From NCBI GenBank assembly GCA_014193315.1, contig BJHS01000007.1:1-64000 (forward strand): a stretch of 64,000 nucleotides of DNA, written 5' to 3'. The notes beneath the pieces are model-generated. The model had not been told where the DNA came from and ran no database searches. It saw only the letters and a list, made by a program, of their open reading frames with translations. This DNA comes from Verrucomicrobiota bacterium. GTDB taxonomy: Bacteria; Verrucomicrobiota; Verrucomicrobiia; Opitutales; UBA953. The position numbers and the translations under genes were made by a program. Below, one piece after another: positions 27,535 to 35,924 of this stretch; the first letter of the stretch is position 1; every line of letters starts with the position of its first letter.

Positions 27535-28149
27535 ATGAGCTTCTCGCTGGATATCACCAAGCCCCTCGGCCGCCTCGGCCTGGCTCTCAATCTCATCGTC
27601 CTGACGGTCCTCTTCTACCTGATCTCGGCGGTCTCCTTTAAATACATGACGGTTACGCTGCCGCATCAGGGTGCCGCCCACCACTCGGCTGAAATCGCGG
27701 AACAGACCGCGGAGAAGGCCTTCGAGAAGGCGAAAAAGGCCGCCAAGGGTAAGGCTTTTGACGAGAAGGCCGCCCACGAGCAGGCCAAGGTCGCTGGCGA
27801 AGCCGAGGTCAAGAAGCGGGCCGAGGAAACCCACGGGCATGCCGTCTCCGGCTGGGCTCCGTTCGCCATTTTTCTCCTCATCCTTTCCACGGTTTTCTTC
27901 GCCGGCTTCCTTTCCGTCGCGGTCCAGCGGCGAGCCAATGATGCCGGCCTGCTCGGTTTCTGGATTTGCACCAACCATCTCGGGGCCTGGCTCTTCGCCG
28001 GCTTCGTGGCATTCTACCCTTTCCTGGCCGCTAACGACCTGCGCAACGCTTGGACCCCGGCCTTCATCGCCGGACTGGTTCTCCTCTTGCCGGTGCTAGT
28101 TTTGGGCGGCGGCAAGGCTGAGTCCGCCGATAGCCACGACCATCACTGA
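27535..28149 (+). CDS. Membrane protein with charged Lys/Ala/Glu-rich loop, unknown function
   Basis: I do not recognise this 204-residue protein. One helix near residues 12-34 is followed by a soluble segment of about 60 residues (roughly 42-100) made almost only of Ala, Lys and Glu (AEIAEQTAEKAFEKAKKAAKG...). That segment is probably a coiled coil or long helix. Three more helices follow (near 105-128, 138-160 and 170-193) and a His-rich end (DSHDHH). The helix pattern could fit a subunit of a larger membrane complex. The start at 27535 is preferred over the longer open frame from 27475, which is not membrane-like. It overlaps the end of surE by 7 bases. Confidence 0.65.
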   Translation: MSFSLDITKPLGRLGLALNLIVLTVLFYLISAVSFKYMTVTLPHQGAAHHSAEIAEQTAEKAFEKAKKAAKGKAFDEKAAHEQAKVAGEAEVKKRAEETHGHAVSGWAPFAIFLLILSTVFFAGFLSVAVQRRANDAGLLGFWICTNHLGAWLFAGFVAFYPFLAANDLRNAWTPAFIAGLVLLLPVLVLGGGKAESADSHDHH

Positions 28150-28925
28150 GCCGTCGCTCCGGGTCGGCCAACGGTCCCAAAGTCGTAGACCGTGTGGCTG
28201 ATGGACCCGCGCTCGAGTACCGCAAGGTCGGTCTGGCCCTCGGACGAATAGTTTTCCCCGTCGTTCCAGCGAAACCGGTAGCCCAGCTGGGTCGGTTGGA
28301 AGAGAGAGCCGTGTCGGACGAGGGCGGGGTGGCTCCGTTCCATCGGCGTCGTCGCCGTCACGGTCGAGGGGTAGTTGAGGCTATGGACATGTAGGCCGGT
28401 GACTGGTTGACCGACCAAGCCGAGGGCGAAGCGGGCGGCGTGGCGGCAGGCGGCATCCAGGTGGGGGCGAATCTCGTCAGGGCAGGTCGCGGAGGTTCGG
28501 TGGACCCGTTCGAAGACCGCTTGCTCCAAGTCCAGTGAGCAGGCGACGGCCGGCAGCCCCCAAGCCGCGCCTTCGGTGGCCCCGGCCAAGGTGCCCGAGC
28601 TCAGGCAAAGGGGCATCGTCGCGTTTAAGCCGATATTCAGGCCAGAAATCACCACATCGGGCATGGCTGGGAGGAGGTGGCCGAGGGCGATGTTCACGCA
28701 GTCCGAGGGGGTACCGTCGATGCTCCAGGCCTGATCGCCGATGCCCGGGAAGGCCGCCAAGGTCACCTCGTGGTGCCGGCTGAAGGCCCGCCCGATCCAG
28801 CTGCGTTCGCCCGAGGGCGCGGCCACCAGCATCCGGAAGCCCACGTCCTTGCAGGCCTGGGCCAAGGCCTGCAGGAATGCCGTGTTGATGCCATCATCGT
28901 TGGTGAGCAGGGCCGTGGGCTTCAT
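28143..28925 (-). CDS. surE: SurE-like 5'-nucleotidase
   Basis: The 260-residue protein carries the SurE N-terminal motif LLTNDDGI with metal-binding Asp10-Asp11. It also has the SGLNIGLN block, SSGTLAGATEGAAWG, and a DGTPSDCVNIAL stretch. SurE removes phosphate from nucleoside 5'-monophosphates and is linked to stationary-phase survival. The ATG at 28925 is chosen because it begins exactly at MKPTALLTNDDG. The C-terminal third diverges from typical SurE, so substrate range is uncertain. It is convergent with the preceding membrane-protein gene. Confidence 0.88.
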   Translation of the reverse strand: MKPTALLTNDDGINTAFLQALAQACKDVGFRMLVAAPSGERSWIGRAFSRHHEVTLAAFPGIGDQAWSIDGTPSDCVNIALGHLLPAMPDVVISGLNIGLNATMPLCLSSGTLAGATEGAAWGLPAVACSLDLEQAVFERVHRTSATCPDEIRPHLDAACRHAARFALGLVGQPVTGLHVHSLNYPSTVTATTPMERSHPALVRHGSLFQPTQLGYRFRWNDGENYSSEGQTDLAVLERGSISHTVYDFGTVGRPGATAQ

Positions 28926-28970
28926 GCCCGCCCAGCGTGAGGGCTCCCCGGCCTCGGGCAACGCGGAAGG

Positions 28971-29468
28971 TTAGGCCTGCAGTTCGCCCAAGCCGGTTTG
29001 TAACTCGCGGATCAGGTCGCGCAGTTCGGCCGCCGCCTCATAATCTTCATCCGCCACCGCTACCTGCAGGTCGGTCTGGGCCTTGGTTAGGCGGGCGCGG
29101 CGAGCGGTGGGGCTGGAATGAGGGCCCCGCCCTTGATGATCCACCCCGGGCTGGAGGCGCGCGATGGTCGCCAAGGCTTCGGGGCCGTGGGCTTCGTAGC
29201 AGGTCGGGCACCCCAGGCGATGGAGTCGTTCGAAGTCGGCCCAGCGAAAGCCGCAGGTCGGGCAGCGGCTACGGCCGAGCGGGTTGGGTACGGCCAGTTG
29301 GACCCCGAGGGCCCAGGAGGGGAGGACGCCGTCTCCCGCGGGTTGCTGGACGACCGGGCACCCTTGGCAGCAGGCGAAGTGCGTGGCCGTGCCGCCCGCC
29401 ACGAGCGAGATATAGAGGGAGCACTGCTGGGTGCACCCTTGGCAGGCGGGCGGGCGAGGAACCATCAC
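28971..29468 (-). CDS. McsA-like zinc protein with UVR motif
   Basis: The 165-residue protein has several CxxC-type pairs: CQGCTQQC near the N-terminus, CCQGC, CPTCGF near residue 70 and CPTC at about 85. It ends with a UVR (UvrB/UvrC) motif in a coiled coil: RRARLTKAQTDLQVAVADEDYEAAAELRDLIRELQ. This order (zinc fingers then UVR) matches McsA-type proteins, which activate the McsB arginine kinase in Firmicutes or tether Clp partners. No mcsB, ctsR or clpC is next to it. The start is either of two Met codons at 29468 and 29465. It is 45 bases upstream of surE. Confidence 0.82.
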   Translation of the reverse strand: MMVPRPPACQGCTQQCSLYISLVAGGTATHFACCQGCPVVQQPAGDGVLPSWALGVQLAVPNPLGRSRCPTCGFRWADFERLHRLGCPTCYEAHGPEALATIARLQPGVDHQGRGPHSSPTARRARLTKAQTDLQVAVADEDYEAAAELRDLIRELQTGLGELQA

Positions 29469-29560
29469 CGCACACCCTAGCGACTTCGCGGCTAGGCCGC
29501 AAGCGCTTCGCGAACCTTTTCGGTTGAAGCCGTGCCTTGGGCGGATTGCCTTGAGGTGCG

Positions 29561-30406
29561 ATGATTTCTCCCGTCCTGATGATGGTTTTAGCCGAGACCG
29601 AGAAGGGGGTCGTCTGGTATTTCAAGCAGATGGACACCGCGGGGCTCGCCGTCGCCGGGGTGCTCGTCGTCTGTTCCCTGCTGGGTTGGGCCGCGATGAT
29701 CCAGAAGTGGTCCGATGTCCAGGAACTGCGTCGCCGTAACCACGCCTTTGAGCGTCGGCTGCGCGACGAAACCTCCGTGGTCGCCTTGAATTTCCCGCGC
29801 ACGACCAATCTCGGTCCTTACGAGTTCCTGGTGGCCGAGGCCGTTTCCGCCGTCCAGCGGCACAAGGGCCGGCTGATCCGACCCTCTGACGTGACGCTCT
29901 GCATGGGGCACGTCGAGAACGCGGTCCAACGCGGCGTCTCGCGCACGATGGTCAAGTACGAGGACAAGATGGTCTTGCTGAGTTCGCTCGTTTCCGGCGG
30001 CCCGTTCCTCGGCCTGCTCGGTACGGTCTGGGGGGTCATGGTCACCTTCGGCGCGCTGACCGAAAAGGCCAGCATCGCCCAGCTCGCCCCGGGCGTGTGC
30101 GGCGCGCTCGTCACCACGACGCTGGGCCTGTTGGTCGCGATCCCCGCCACCTTCGGCTACAATTACCTGCTGACGCAGGTGAAGATCATGTCGACCGAAC
30201 TCGATAACTTCGCCAGCTCGCTGGCCGACCGCGTCGAACTCGAGCTCGAGGGCGAAGCCCGCCGTAATTTCGAGCAGCAGCAGGAGCGCGAGCAATTGCG
30301 CCGGGCCGCCGCCGCCGCGAGCGCCCTCCCGCCCGTGGTGACCCCCGTGGCGCCACTCCCGCCCGAGACGCCGCCCAGCCTGCCCGGTTGGGAAGACGCC
30401 CGCTGA
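29561..30406 (+). CDS. ExbB/TolQ/MotA-type proton channel protein
   Basis: The 281-residue inner-membrane protein has an N-terminal helix (near 27-48), a cytoplasmic region, and the family's paired helices. These include the block SGGPFLGLLGTVWGVMVTFGALTEK and TTTLGLLVAIPATFGYNYL. It should form the pentameric proton-conducting ring that, with the next gene product (ExbD-like) and a TonB/TolA-like protein, energises outer-membrane processes. A Pro-rich C-terminus (PPVVTPVAPLPPETPPSLPG) extends beyond the usual family end. It is the first gene of a three-gene operon. Confidence 0.93.
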   Translation: MISPVLMMVLAETEKGVVWYFKQMDTAGLAVAGVLVVCSLLGWAAMIQKWSDVQELRRRNHAFERRLRDETSVVALNFPRTTNLGPYEFLVAEAVSAVQRHKGRLIRPSDVTLCMGHVENAVQRGVSRTMVKYEDKMVLLSSLVSGGPFLGLLGTVWGVMVTFGALTEKASIAQLAPGVCGALVTTTLGLLVAIPATFGYNYLLTQVKIMSTELDNFASSLADRVELELEGEARRNFEQQQEREQLRRAAAAASALPPVVTPVAPLPPETPPSLPGWEDAR

Positions 30407-30412
30407 ACGCGC

Positions 30413-30838
30413 ATGGCCCGCTCTTTTTCCAAGCCCGGTCGGTTGCACGTGATGAACGAGTTGAACGTCACGCCGATGCTCGACCTCTGTTTCTGCTTGT
30501 TGATCATCTTCATGATCTCCACGCCGGTGCTGGAGCAGACCACCGCCATCAACCTGCCCAAGGCCGAGAAGGGGGCGGGCAAGTCGATCGACACAAAGGT
30601 GGTCTACCGCATCGTCTCGCTCTCCGCCAAGGGGGAGCTCGCCATCGGCAGCCGCGTCGTCACGCAGGCGCAGCTGGAGGCTGAGTTCACCTCCATCGCG
30701 GCGCTCCCCGAGGCCGAGCAGCCGATCGTGCGTATCCGCGGTGACGGGGCTCAGGTCTACCAGAAGATCATCGACATCCTTTCCACGGCCAAGGCCAAGG
30801 GGCTGACCAAGGTCGGCCTCGATACCGAGACCCGCTGA
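30413..30838 (+). CDS. ExbD/TolR-type biopolymer transport protein
   Basis: The 141-residue protein has the ExbD topology. A short cytoplasmic start is followed by one helix with the essential Asp in LNVTPMLDLCFCLLIIFMIS. A periplasmic domain follows (KSIDTKVVYRIVSLSAKG...VRIRGDGAQVYQKIIDILSTAKAKGLTKVGL). It couples proton flow through the ExbB ring to conformational work in the periplasm. It lies 6 bases after the ExbB gene. Confidence 0.94.
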   Translation: MARSFSKPGRLHVMNELNVTPMLDLCFCLLIIFMISTPVLEQTTAINLPKAEKGAGKSIDTKVVYRIVSLSAKGELAIGSRVVTQAQLEAEFTSIAALPEAEQPIVRIRGDGAQVYQKIIDILSTAKAKGLTKVGLDTETR

Positions 30839-30839
30839 G

Positions 30840-31649
30840 ATGGCCGGCGAAGGCAAAGGGTTCATCGGGTCGGTCGCGGTCCACGCGGGGATCATCGCCG
30901 TGCTGATCGGGGCGTCTTGGTTCGCCTCGCGTCACACGGGCGAAAGCCTCGAGGCGTATGACCCCCTCATCGTGATCTTGGATGGTATCCCGGGCAAGAA
31001 GCCCGGCCAGATCGGCAAGACCCATGGCGTCGCCCAAGGCGATGAACGGGGCGTCGCCGGCGGCGTGCCGCGGATCCACATCAAAAAACTCGACCTTGAG
31101 AAGCTCGAACAGGACCGGCAAAAGGCCGCCGAACAGACCAGCCAGGCGACGACCTCGCCCACCAAGTCCGACAGCCGCGTGACGAGTAAGGCCGCCCCCG
31201 GTGGCAGCGGGAAAATCTCGCTCGACTCGTTCAATAAGAGCAACCCGGGCCGCAGCGGCGGTGGTCCGGCCGGCAAGGCGGGCAGCATCGGCGGCGTGAA
31301 GGTCGCCCTCGGACGCAATTATGGCGTCGGTGACAACGGCGGGGACGGTGGCTCGGCCTCCGAGCGACAGCTTTACGCCGGGGAAGTGAAGGCCCGCTTC
31401 CAATCGGCTTGGACCGATCTGCTCGCCGCCGAAGGGGCTTCGCTGGAATCGGCGGGCAGTTGCGGGGTCTCCGTGCGGATCGATGCCTTGGGCGGAGTCT
31501 CTTTCTCCGGCTGGTTGGACGCCCCGCGGGACAGCCGTTTCGCCCAGTTGGTCAAGCAGGCCGTCTCGCGCATCGGCAACTGCGGCAAACCCCCGGGGGG
31601 TAAAGGCTTCGTGATCGATTTCCCGAAGGTCGGGGTCTCGGACGGTTGA
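30840..31649 (+). CDS. TonB/TolA-like energy transducer (third gene of the ExbBD operon)
   Basis: The 269-residue protein has one N-terminal anchor helix (VAVHAGIIAVLIGASWFAS, 12-30). A long linker rich in Gly, Ser, Lys and Gln follows (about 70-185). The C-terminal domain (about 188-265: ARFQSAWTDLLAAEG, CGVSVRIDALGGVSFSGWLDAP, FAQLVKQAVSRIG) resembles the TonB/TolA C-terminal fold. Place and layout suggest it links the ExbB/ExbD motor to an outer-membrane target. Unlike classical TonB, the linker is not proline-rich, and the glycines make it TolA- or TonB-divergent. The C-terminal similarity is weak, so the role is inferred. Confidence 0.72.
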   Translation: MAGEGKGFIGSVAVHAGIIAVLIGASWFASRHTGESLEAYDPLIVILDGIPGKKPGQIGKTHGVAQGDERGVAGGVPRIHIKKLDLEKLEQDRQKAAEQTSQATTSPTKSDSRVTSKAAPGGSGKISLDSFNKSNPGRSGGGPAGKAGSIGGVKVALGRNYGVGDNGGDGGSASERQLYAGEVKARFQSAWTDLLAAEGASLESAGSCGVSVRIDALGGVSFSGWLDAPRDSRFAQLVKQAVSRIGNCGKPPGGKGFVIDFPKVGVSDG

Positions 31650-31655
31650 GCGGGA

Positions 31656-32120
31656 TCAGTCGCGCACCTCGAGCACCATCTGCACTTCGACGGAGACGCC
31701 GAAGGGTAGCCCGTTGACCGACACCGCGGCACGCGCGTGTTTGCCAGCGTCGCCGAAGACGGCGAGGAGGAACTCCGAGGCGCCGTTGAGCACCTTGGGG
31801 CTATCGCTGAAGCCGTCGATACCGTTGACGAACCCATGCACCATCACGACCCGGACGACCTTGTCGAGAGAGCCGAGGGCTACTTTCGCGTTGGCCAGGG
31901 CGTTGAGCGCGCAGAGGCGGGCGGCGTCGGCGGCCTGGGTCAGGTCCACCTCGCGACCGACCTTGCCGAGGGAGGCGGGCTTACCGTCTTTCATCGGCAG
32001 GGTGCCGGCGAGGTAGAGCAAGTTGCCCGTGCGCACGGCCGGGACATAGGCGCCGGCGGCGGGCGGGGGGGTCGGCAGGGTGAGGCCGAGGGCGGAGAGG
32101 CGGGCTTCTGGGGAGGGCAT
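31656..32120 (-). CDS. RidA/YjgF-family protein
   Basis: The 154-residue protein matches the RidA family, in the longer variant with an N-terminal MPSPEARLSALGLTLP start. It has GNLLYLAGTLPMKDG and the central helix AADAARLCALNALANAKVALGSLDKVVRVVMVHGFVN. It ends with HARAAVSVNGLPFGVSVEVQMVLEV. RidA hydrolyses reactive enamine/imine intermediates such as 2-aminoacrylate, while the wider YjgF group is diverse. The start at 32120 leaves 5 bases after the HPP gene. It is convergent with the TonB-like gene, only 6 bases away. Confidence 0.9.
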   Translation of the reverse strand: MPSPEARLSALGLTLPTPPPAAGAYVPAVRTGNLLYLAGTLPMKDGKPASLGKVGREVDLTQAADAARLCALNALANAKVALGSLDKVVRVVMVHGFVNGIDGFSDSPKVLNGASEFLLAVFGDAGKHARAAVSVNGLPFGVSVEVQMVLEVRD

Positions 32121-32125
32121 GGGAG

Positions 32126-32616
32126 TCAGAGCCAATACTTGGGCCAGGGGGTCGCGCGGCGCAAGTTATGATAGACGAGGGCGACGAGCACGAGAATCAC
32201 GGCGCCGGTCAGGGAGGGAAAGAGCAGGAACAGCCAGCCGGGCTTGAGCGCGAAGACCAGCAGGGGGTTGGAGACCGCGGGCGGGTGCACCGTGCGGGTG
32301 GCCTTCATCAGCGCGATGGCCGTCCCGACCGCGAGGGCGTCATGCCACCAGGCACCGGCGCCGAAATGAAGGAGGACCAGTCCGGTCAGCGTCCCGAGCA
32401 GGTGGCCGAGCACCACGTTACGCGGCTGGCTGAACGGCGAGTCCGGGTAGGCGAAGACGATCAAGGAGCTGGCCGCGAAGGAGCCCAGCAGCAGCAGGAC
32501 CTCGAGTTCGCGGAGAGCATTGACAGGCCGCCCACGATCGCGGCGGCCGCCAAGGCGGTGGCGAAGATTGCCGACCAAGGGGAACGGGGCGGGGGCGACT
32601 CGCCCGCGCCCCGCAT
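32126..32616 (-). pseudogene. HPP-family membrane protein with an apparent frameshift
   Basis: The C-terminal part, in one frame down to the stop at 32126, is a clear HPP domain: LLLGSFAASSLIVFAYPDSPFSQPRNVVLGHLLGTLTG, then AIALMKATRTVHPPA. That frame has no ATG; its first possible start is a TTG at 32578. The missing first helix is encoded in another frame from ATG 32616 (WSAIFATALAAAAIVGGLSML), which ends at a TGA at 32461. Joining the frames near 32510-32520 by a -1 shift gives a normal HPP protein of about 163 residues. It could be a true mutation or a one-base sequencing error. HPP proteins are linked to nitrite or osmolyte transport, but the function here is unknown. Confidence 0.72.
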
Positions 32617-32644
32617 CTTTCGGAGTAATTCCACGGTGCCGGGC

Positions 32645-33160
32645 TTACTTGCCCTGCAGCTTCTTCAGGCCGTCGATCAGCTCGATCGCCAGCTCGCGGC
32701 TGCGGCCTTTGATTTCGCGGGCCAGCGTGCCGTCGGACGAGCCGACCGCCTTCTTGGTCTGCGCATAGGTTACGGCGAGCACCGCTTCGCTGTTGCGCTT
32801 GATGGTGGCGTTGTCGCGGATCGTCAGGTTGATGACCGCCTCGTAGCGGCCGAGGCCGCGCTCGAATTTGACTTCAATGGTGAGGAGCGGGGTCGCGAGC
32901 TCGGAGTTGCCGCCGACGAATTCCTTGGGGACGATGTTGCTACGGCGCATCTCCAGTTCGATGGCGTCGCGGATCTCGCTCCGGAGGTCCGCGTCCTCCG
33001 GGCGCGTCTCCGAGGTCACGACGTCGATGAAGAAGTAGGAGATACCGCGGAGCTTGGCGAAGGTGCGGTCTTCGGGGAGTTTGCCTGGCTTGGTCTCTTC
33101 CTGGGCGCGGAGGGCCGGGAAAGCGAGAAGGCAGGCCAGGGCGAGGAGAACGGGGCGCAT
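32645..33160 (-). CDS. Secreted protein of unknown function
   Basis: The 171-residue protein has a clear signal peptide (MRPVLLALACLLAFPALRA, cleaved near AQ). A compact domain without recognised motif follows: TFAKLRGISYFFIDVVTSETRP, then ELEMRRSNIVP, and an ASP-rich beta-like middle. It probably acts in the periplasm. The pattern (short signal, then an acidic/beta-rich domain of about 150 residues) is seen in many uncharacterised Verrucomicrobia proteins. It lies between the HPP gene and the OppA-type lipoprotein gene on the same strand. I see no basis for a functional name. Confidence 0.7.
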   Translation of the reverse strand: MRPVLLALACLLAFPALRAQEETKPGKLPEDRTFAKLRGISYFFIDVVTSETRPEDADLRSEIRDAIELEMRRSNIVPKEFVGGNSELATPLLTIEVKFERGLGRYEAVINLTIRDNATIKRNSEAVLAVTYAQTKKAVGSSDGTLAREIKGRSRELAIELIDGLKKLQGK

Positions 33161-33197
33161 AGGGAGATCACCGATGGTGAGGGTTCGGCCGCGGGCT

Positions 33198-34850
33198 TCA
33201 ATCTCCTTTCGCGGGGCGGAGGCGTACGGCGTTGAGCGGGTGCTGGTCGATGAGGGTCGGGTACCAGCCCTGCACCTCGGGGCGGATCAGGAACTTGTTC
33301 TTGTTGAAGGCGACGGGGATAATCGGTGCACCCACGACCAGGCGTTGCTCCGCTTGCTGGAAGTAGTCGTGGCGTTTCGCCGGGTCGGGCTCGCGGGCCG
33401 CGGCGCCGATCAGACGGTCGTATTCCGGGTCGCTCCAGTTGCATTGGTTGAGCTCGTTGCCTGTGATGAACATCTCGAGGAACGTGTTGGGGTCGTTGTA
33501 GTCGGCGATCCAGGCGGAGCGAGCTAACTGGTATTCCCCCTTGTGCAGCGTACTGAGGTAGACCTTCCATTCCTGGTTCTTGAGCTCGACCTTGATGCCC
33601 AGCTCGCGGTCCCAGGTCTCTTGGTAGACTTCGGCCGCCTTCTGCGACCCTTCGGATGTATTGTAGAGGTATTCGAGTTTGGGCAGGCCCTTGCCGTCCG
33701 GGTAGCCGGCGGCGGCGAGCAGGCGACGGGCCTCCGCGCGGTCCTCTTGCCAGCGGGCGCGCGCCACGAACCCGCCGGTGCCGGGCGGGGTCAGGTTGAG
33801 GGCGGGCGTCTCCCCGGCGCGCAGCACCTTTTCGACGATCTGCTGGCGGTCGATGACCATGCCGAGCGCGCGCCGGACGCGCGGGTCGGCCAGCGCCTTG
33901 CGGACGTCCTCGTTGCCTTTCACCTCGCAGTTCACCCGGATGAAGGAGGTCGAGAGGTAGGGATCCAGCCGTAGTTCCGGGGCGCCGGTTTCGCGCAACT
34001 TGACGACCTTTGGCGGGGGCACGGATCCGGTGATGTGTAGCTCGCCGCCGCGAAAGGCGCGCTCCTCTGCGTAAAGCTCGGTGATGGCGCGGAACTCGAC
34101 CGCGTTCAGGCCCACGTTGCCGGCGTCCCAGTAGCCAGGGTTGCGTCGCACGACGATGCGGCGCGCCACTTCCCAGGTCTCGAGCGTGAAGGCGCCGTTG
34201 CCGACGAGCGCCCCGGGGCGGGTCCAGGGGGTGTTGAGCGTGTCGATTTTGCCAAACTTCAGGATGGTGGGCGGATGCACCGGCAACCAGCTGTGATGGC
34301 AGATCAAACCGAGGAAGTAGGAGACGGGGTTGTCGAGTTCGATGATGAGCGTGCGGTCATCGGGTGCGCGGAAGCCGACTTGCGCGAAGTCCTTGAGCTT
34401 GCCTTCGTTGAAATCCTTGGCGCCGCGGACGCAGTGCAGCATCGAGGCATACTCCGCCCCGAAGGTAGGCAACAGCATGCGCTGATAACTGAAAAGGAAA
34501 TCGCGCGCGGTGACCGGGTCGCCATTGGACCAGCGGGCGTCGGGGCGGAGCTTGAATGTCCACGTCCGGCCGTCGGCGGAGTTCGTCCAACTCTCCGCGG
34601 CCCCCGGAATCGGGCTCAGGTCGTCGGCCTTGTAGTTCACGAGGCCCTCGAAGAGGGAGTAGACGATCCGCGACTCGAGCAGCCCTGTCACCTCCTGGGG
34701 GTCGAGGCCGGAGGGTTCGGCGGCATTGTTGATGATGAGGTAGCCTTCCTTGGCCTTGCGGGCCGCCGTGTCCTCCTTGGGCCCGCAGCCCGTTAGGGCC
34801 AGTAGCAGGCAGAGCAGGGCGGACGCGAGACTTCGCAGGGGACGGTGCAT
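33198..34850 (-). CDS. OppA/DppA-type peptide-binding lipoprotein
   Basis: The 550-residue extracytoplasmic solute-binding protein of family 5 starts with a lipoprotein signal (lipobox LTGC, Cys21). The mature protein has the family stretches EPSGLDPQEVTGLLESRIVYSLFEGL, WTFKLRPDARWSNGDPVTARDFLFSYQR and FKLEYLYNTSE-like C-terminal repeats. It should bind oligopeptides and hand them to an Opp-type permease. No permease or ATPase genes are adjacent, so the rest of the transporter must be elsewhere or the protein has another role. It is divergent from the cupin gene. Confidence 0.92.
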   Translation of the reverse strand: MHRPLRSLASALLCLLLALTGCGPKEDTAARKAKEGYLIINNAAEPSGLDPQEVTGLLESRIVYSLFEGLVNYKADDLSPIPGAAESWTNSADGRTWTFKLRPDARWSNGDPVTARDFLFSYQRMLLPTFGAEYASMLHCVRGAKDFNEGKLKDFAQVGFRAPDDRTLIIELDNPVSYFLGLICHHSWLPVHPPTILKFGKIDTLNTPWTRPGALVGNGAFTLETWEVARRIVVRRNPGYWDAGNVGLNAVEFRAITELYAEERAFRGGELHITGSVPPPKVVKLRETGAPELRLDPYLSTSFIRVNCEVKGNEDVRKALADPRVRRALGMVIDRQQIVEKVLRAGETPALNLTPPGTGGFVARARWQEDRAEARRLLAAAGYPDGKGLPKLEYLYNTSEGSQKAAEVYQETWDRELGIKVELKNQEWKVYLSTLHKGEYQLARSAWIADYNDPNTFLEMFITGNELNQCNWSDPEYDRLIGAAAREPDPAKRHDYFQQAEQRLVVGAPIIPVAFNKNKFLIRPEVQGWYPTLIDQHPLNAVRLRPAKGD

Positions 34851-34953
34851 GGGGCGAGATTAGGCGGGACGGGTGGCGGAGGGCAAGCGATCCGTCGGGC
34901 TTCCCGGCCGTCTGTCGTCTTTACTCATCGTCGCCGTGGGCTAGAAACGACGC

Positions 34954-35472
34954 ATGCCCCGACTCACGCGCCGCGACCTCGCCGTCGCCTCCCTCACGCT
35001 GGCCACCGCCTTCGCCCTGTTGGGGGCGACGACCTTCACGCCGGTCAAGCCCAAGCTCGAAATCACGCCATCCAAGAACCCCGCCCTCAGCTCGGCCGCC
35101 TTCGATTGGGAGAAGTTGACGGTCAAATCGACCAAGGTCGGGGCCGTCCGTAAGGTCTGCCAAGGGCCGACGGCCACCTTGGATGAACTGGAGATTCACA
35201 TCACCACCTTGAACAAAGGCGAGGCCGCCCACGCCGCGCATGCGCATGCGGACGAGGAGCTGCTCATCGTCAAGGAGGGTACGGTCGAGGCCCTGGTCAA
35301 CGCCGAGTGGGTCAAACTCGGGCCGGGCTCGGTCATCTTCCAGGCTTCGTGCATCGATCACGCAATCCGGAACGCCGGCGAAACGCCCGCCACCTACCAC
35401 GTGATCAAGTGGAACTCGCCCGGCATGCTCAAGCAGCTCGCCGAGGCCAAGGCCGCCGCGGCGGCGAAGTAG
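34954..35472 (+). CDS. Cupin-domain protein with Tat-like signal
   Basis: The 172-residue protein begins MPRLTRRDLAVASLTLATAFALLG, a twin-arginine-like signal. A single cupin barrel follows: HAAHAHADEELLIVKEGTVEALVNAEWVKLGPGSVIFQASCIDHAIRNAGETPATYHVIKW. The HxH...E...H ligands are visible (HAHADEE, then H in DHAIRN). Such secreted cupins bind metals and often act on sugars, but no substrate can be named. It is separated from the convergent glnB by a strong terminator hairpin. Confidence 0.85.
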   Translation: MPRLTRRDLAVASLTLATAFALLGATTFTPVKPKLEITPSKNPALSSAAFDWEKLTVKSTKVGAVRKVCQGPTATLDELEIHITTLNKGEAAHAAHAHADEELLIVKEGTVEALVNAEWVKLGPGSVIFQASCIDHAIRNAGETPATYHVIKWNSPGMLKQLAEAKAAAAAK

Positions 35473-35484
35473 GGGCCGGCCAAC

Positions 35485-35516
35485 AAAAAGGGCGACCCTT
35501 GAGGGCCGCCCTTTTT
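35485..35516. terminator. Bidirectional intrinsic terminator
   Basis: AAAAAGGGCG (35485-35494) and CGCCCTTTTT (35507-35516) form a 10-bp stem. It continues as CCC/GGG around a TTGA loop after one mismatch. The A-run and T-run make it usable in both directions: for the cupin gene (stop at 35472) and for glnB (stop at 35536). Confidence 0.88.
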
Positions 35517-35535
35517 CGGGGGAACGGGGGACGCC

Positions 35536-35895
<360 letters not shown>

Positions 35896-35924
35896 TTAGG
35901 CGTTCGGTTGAGCAAGTCCACTTA

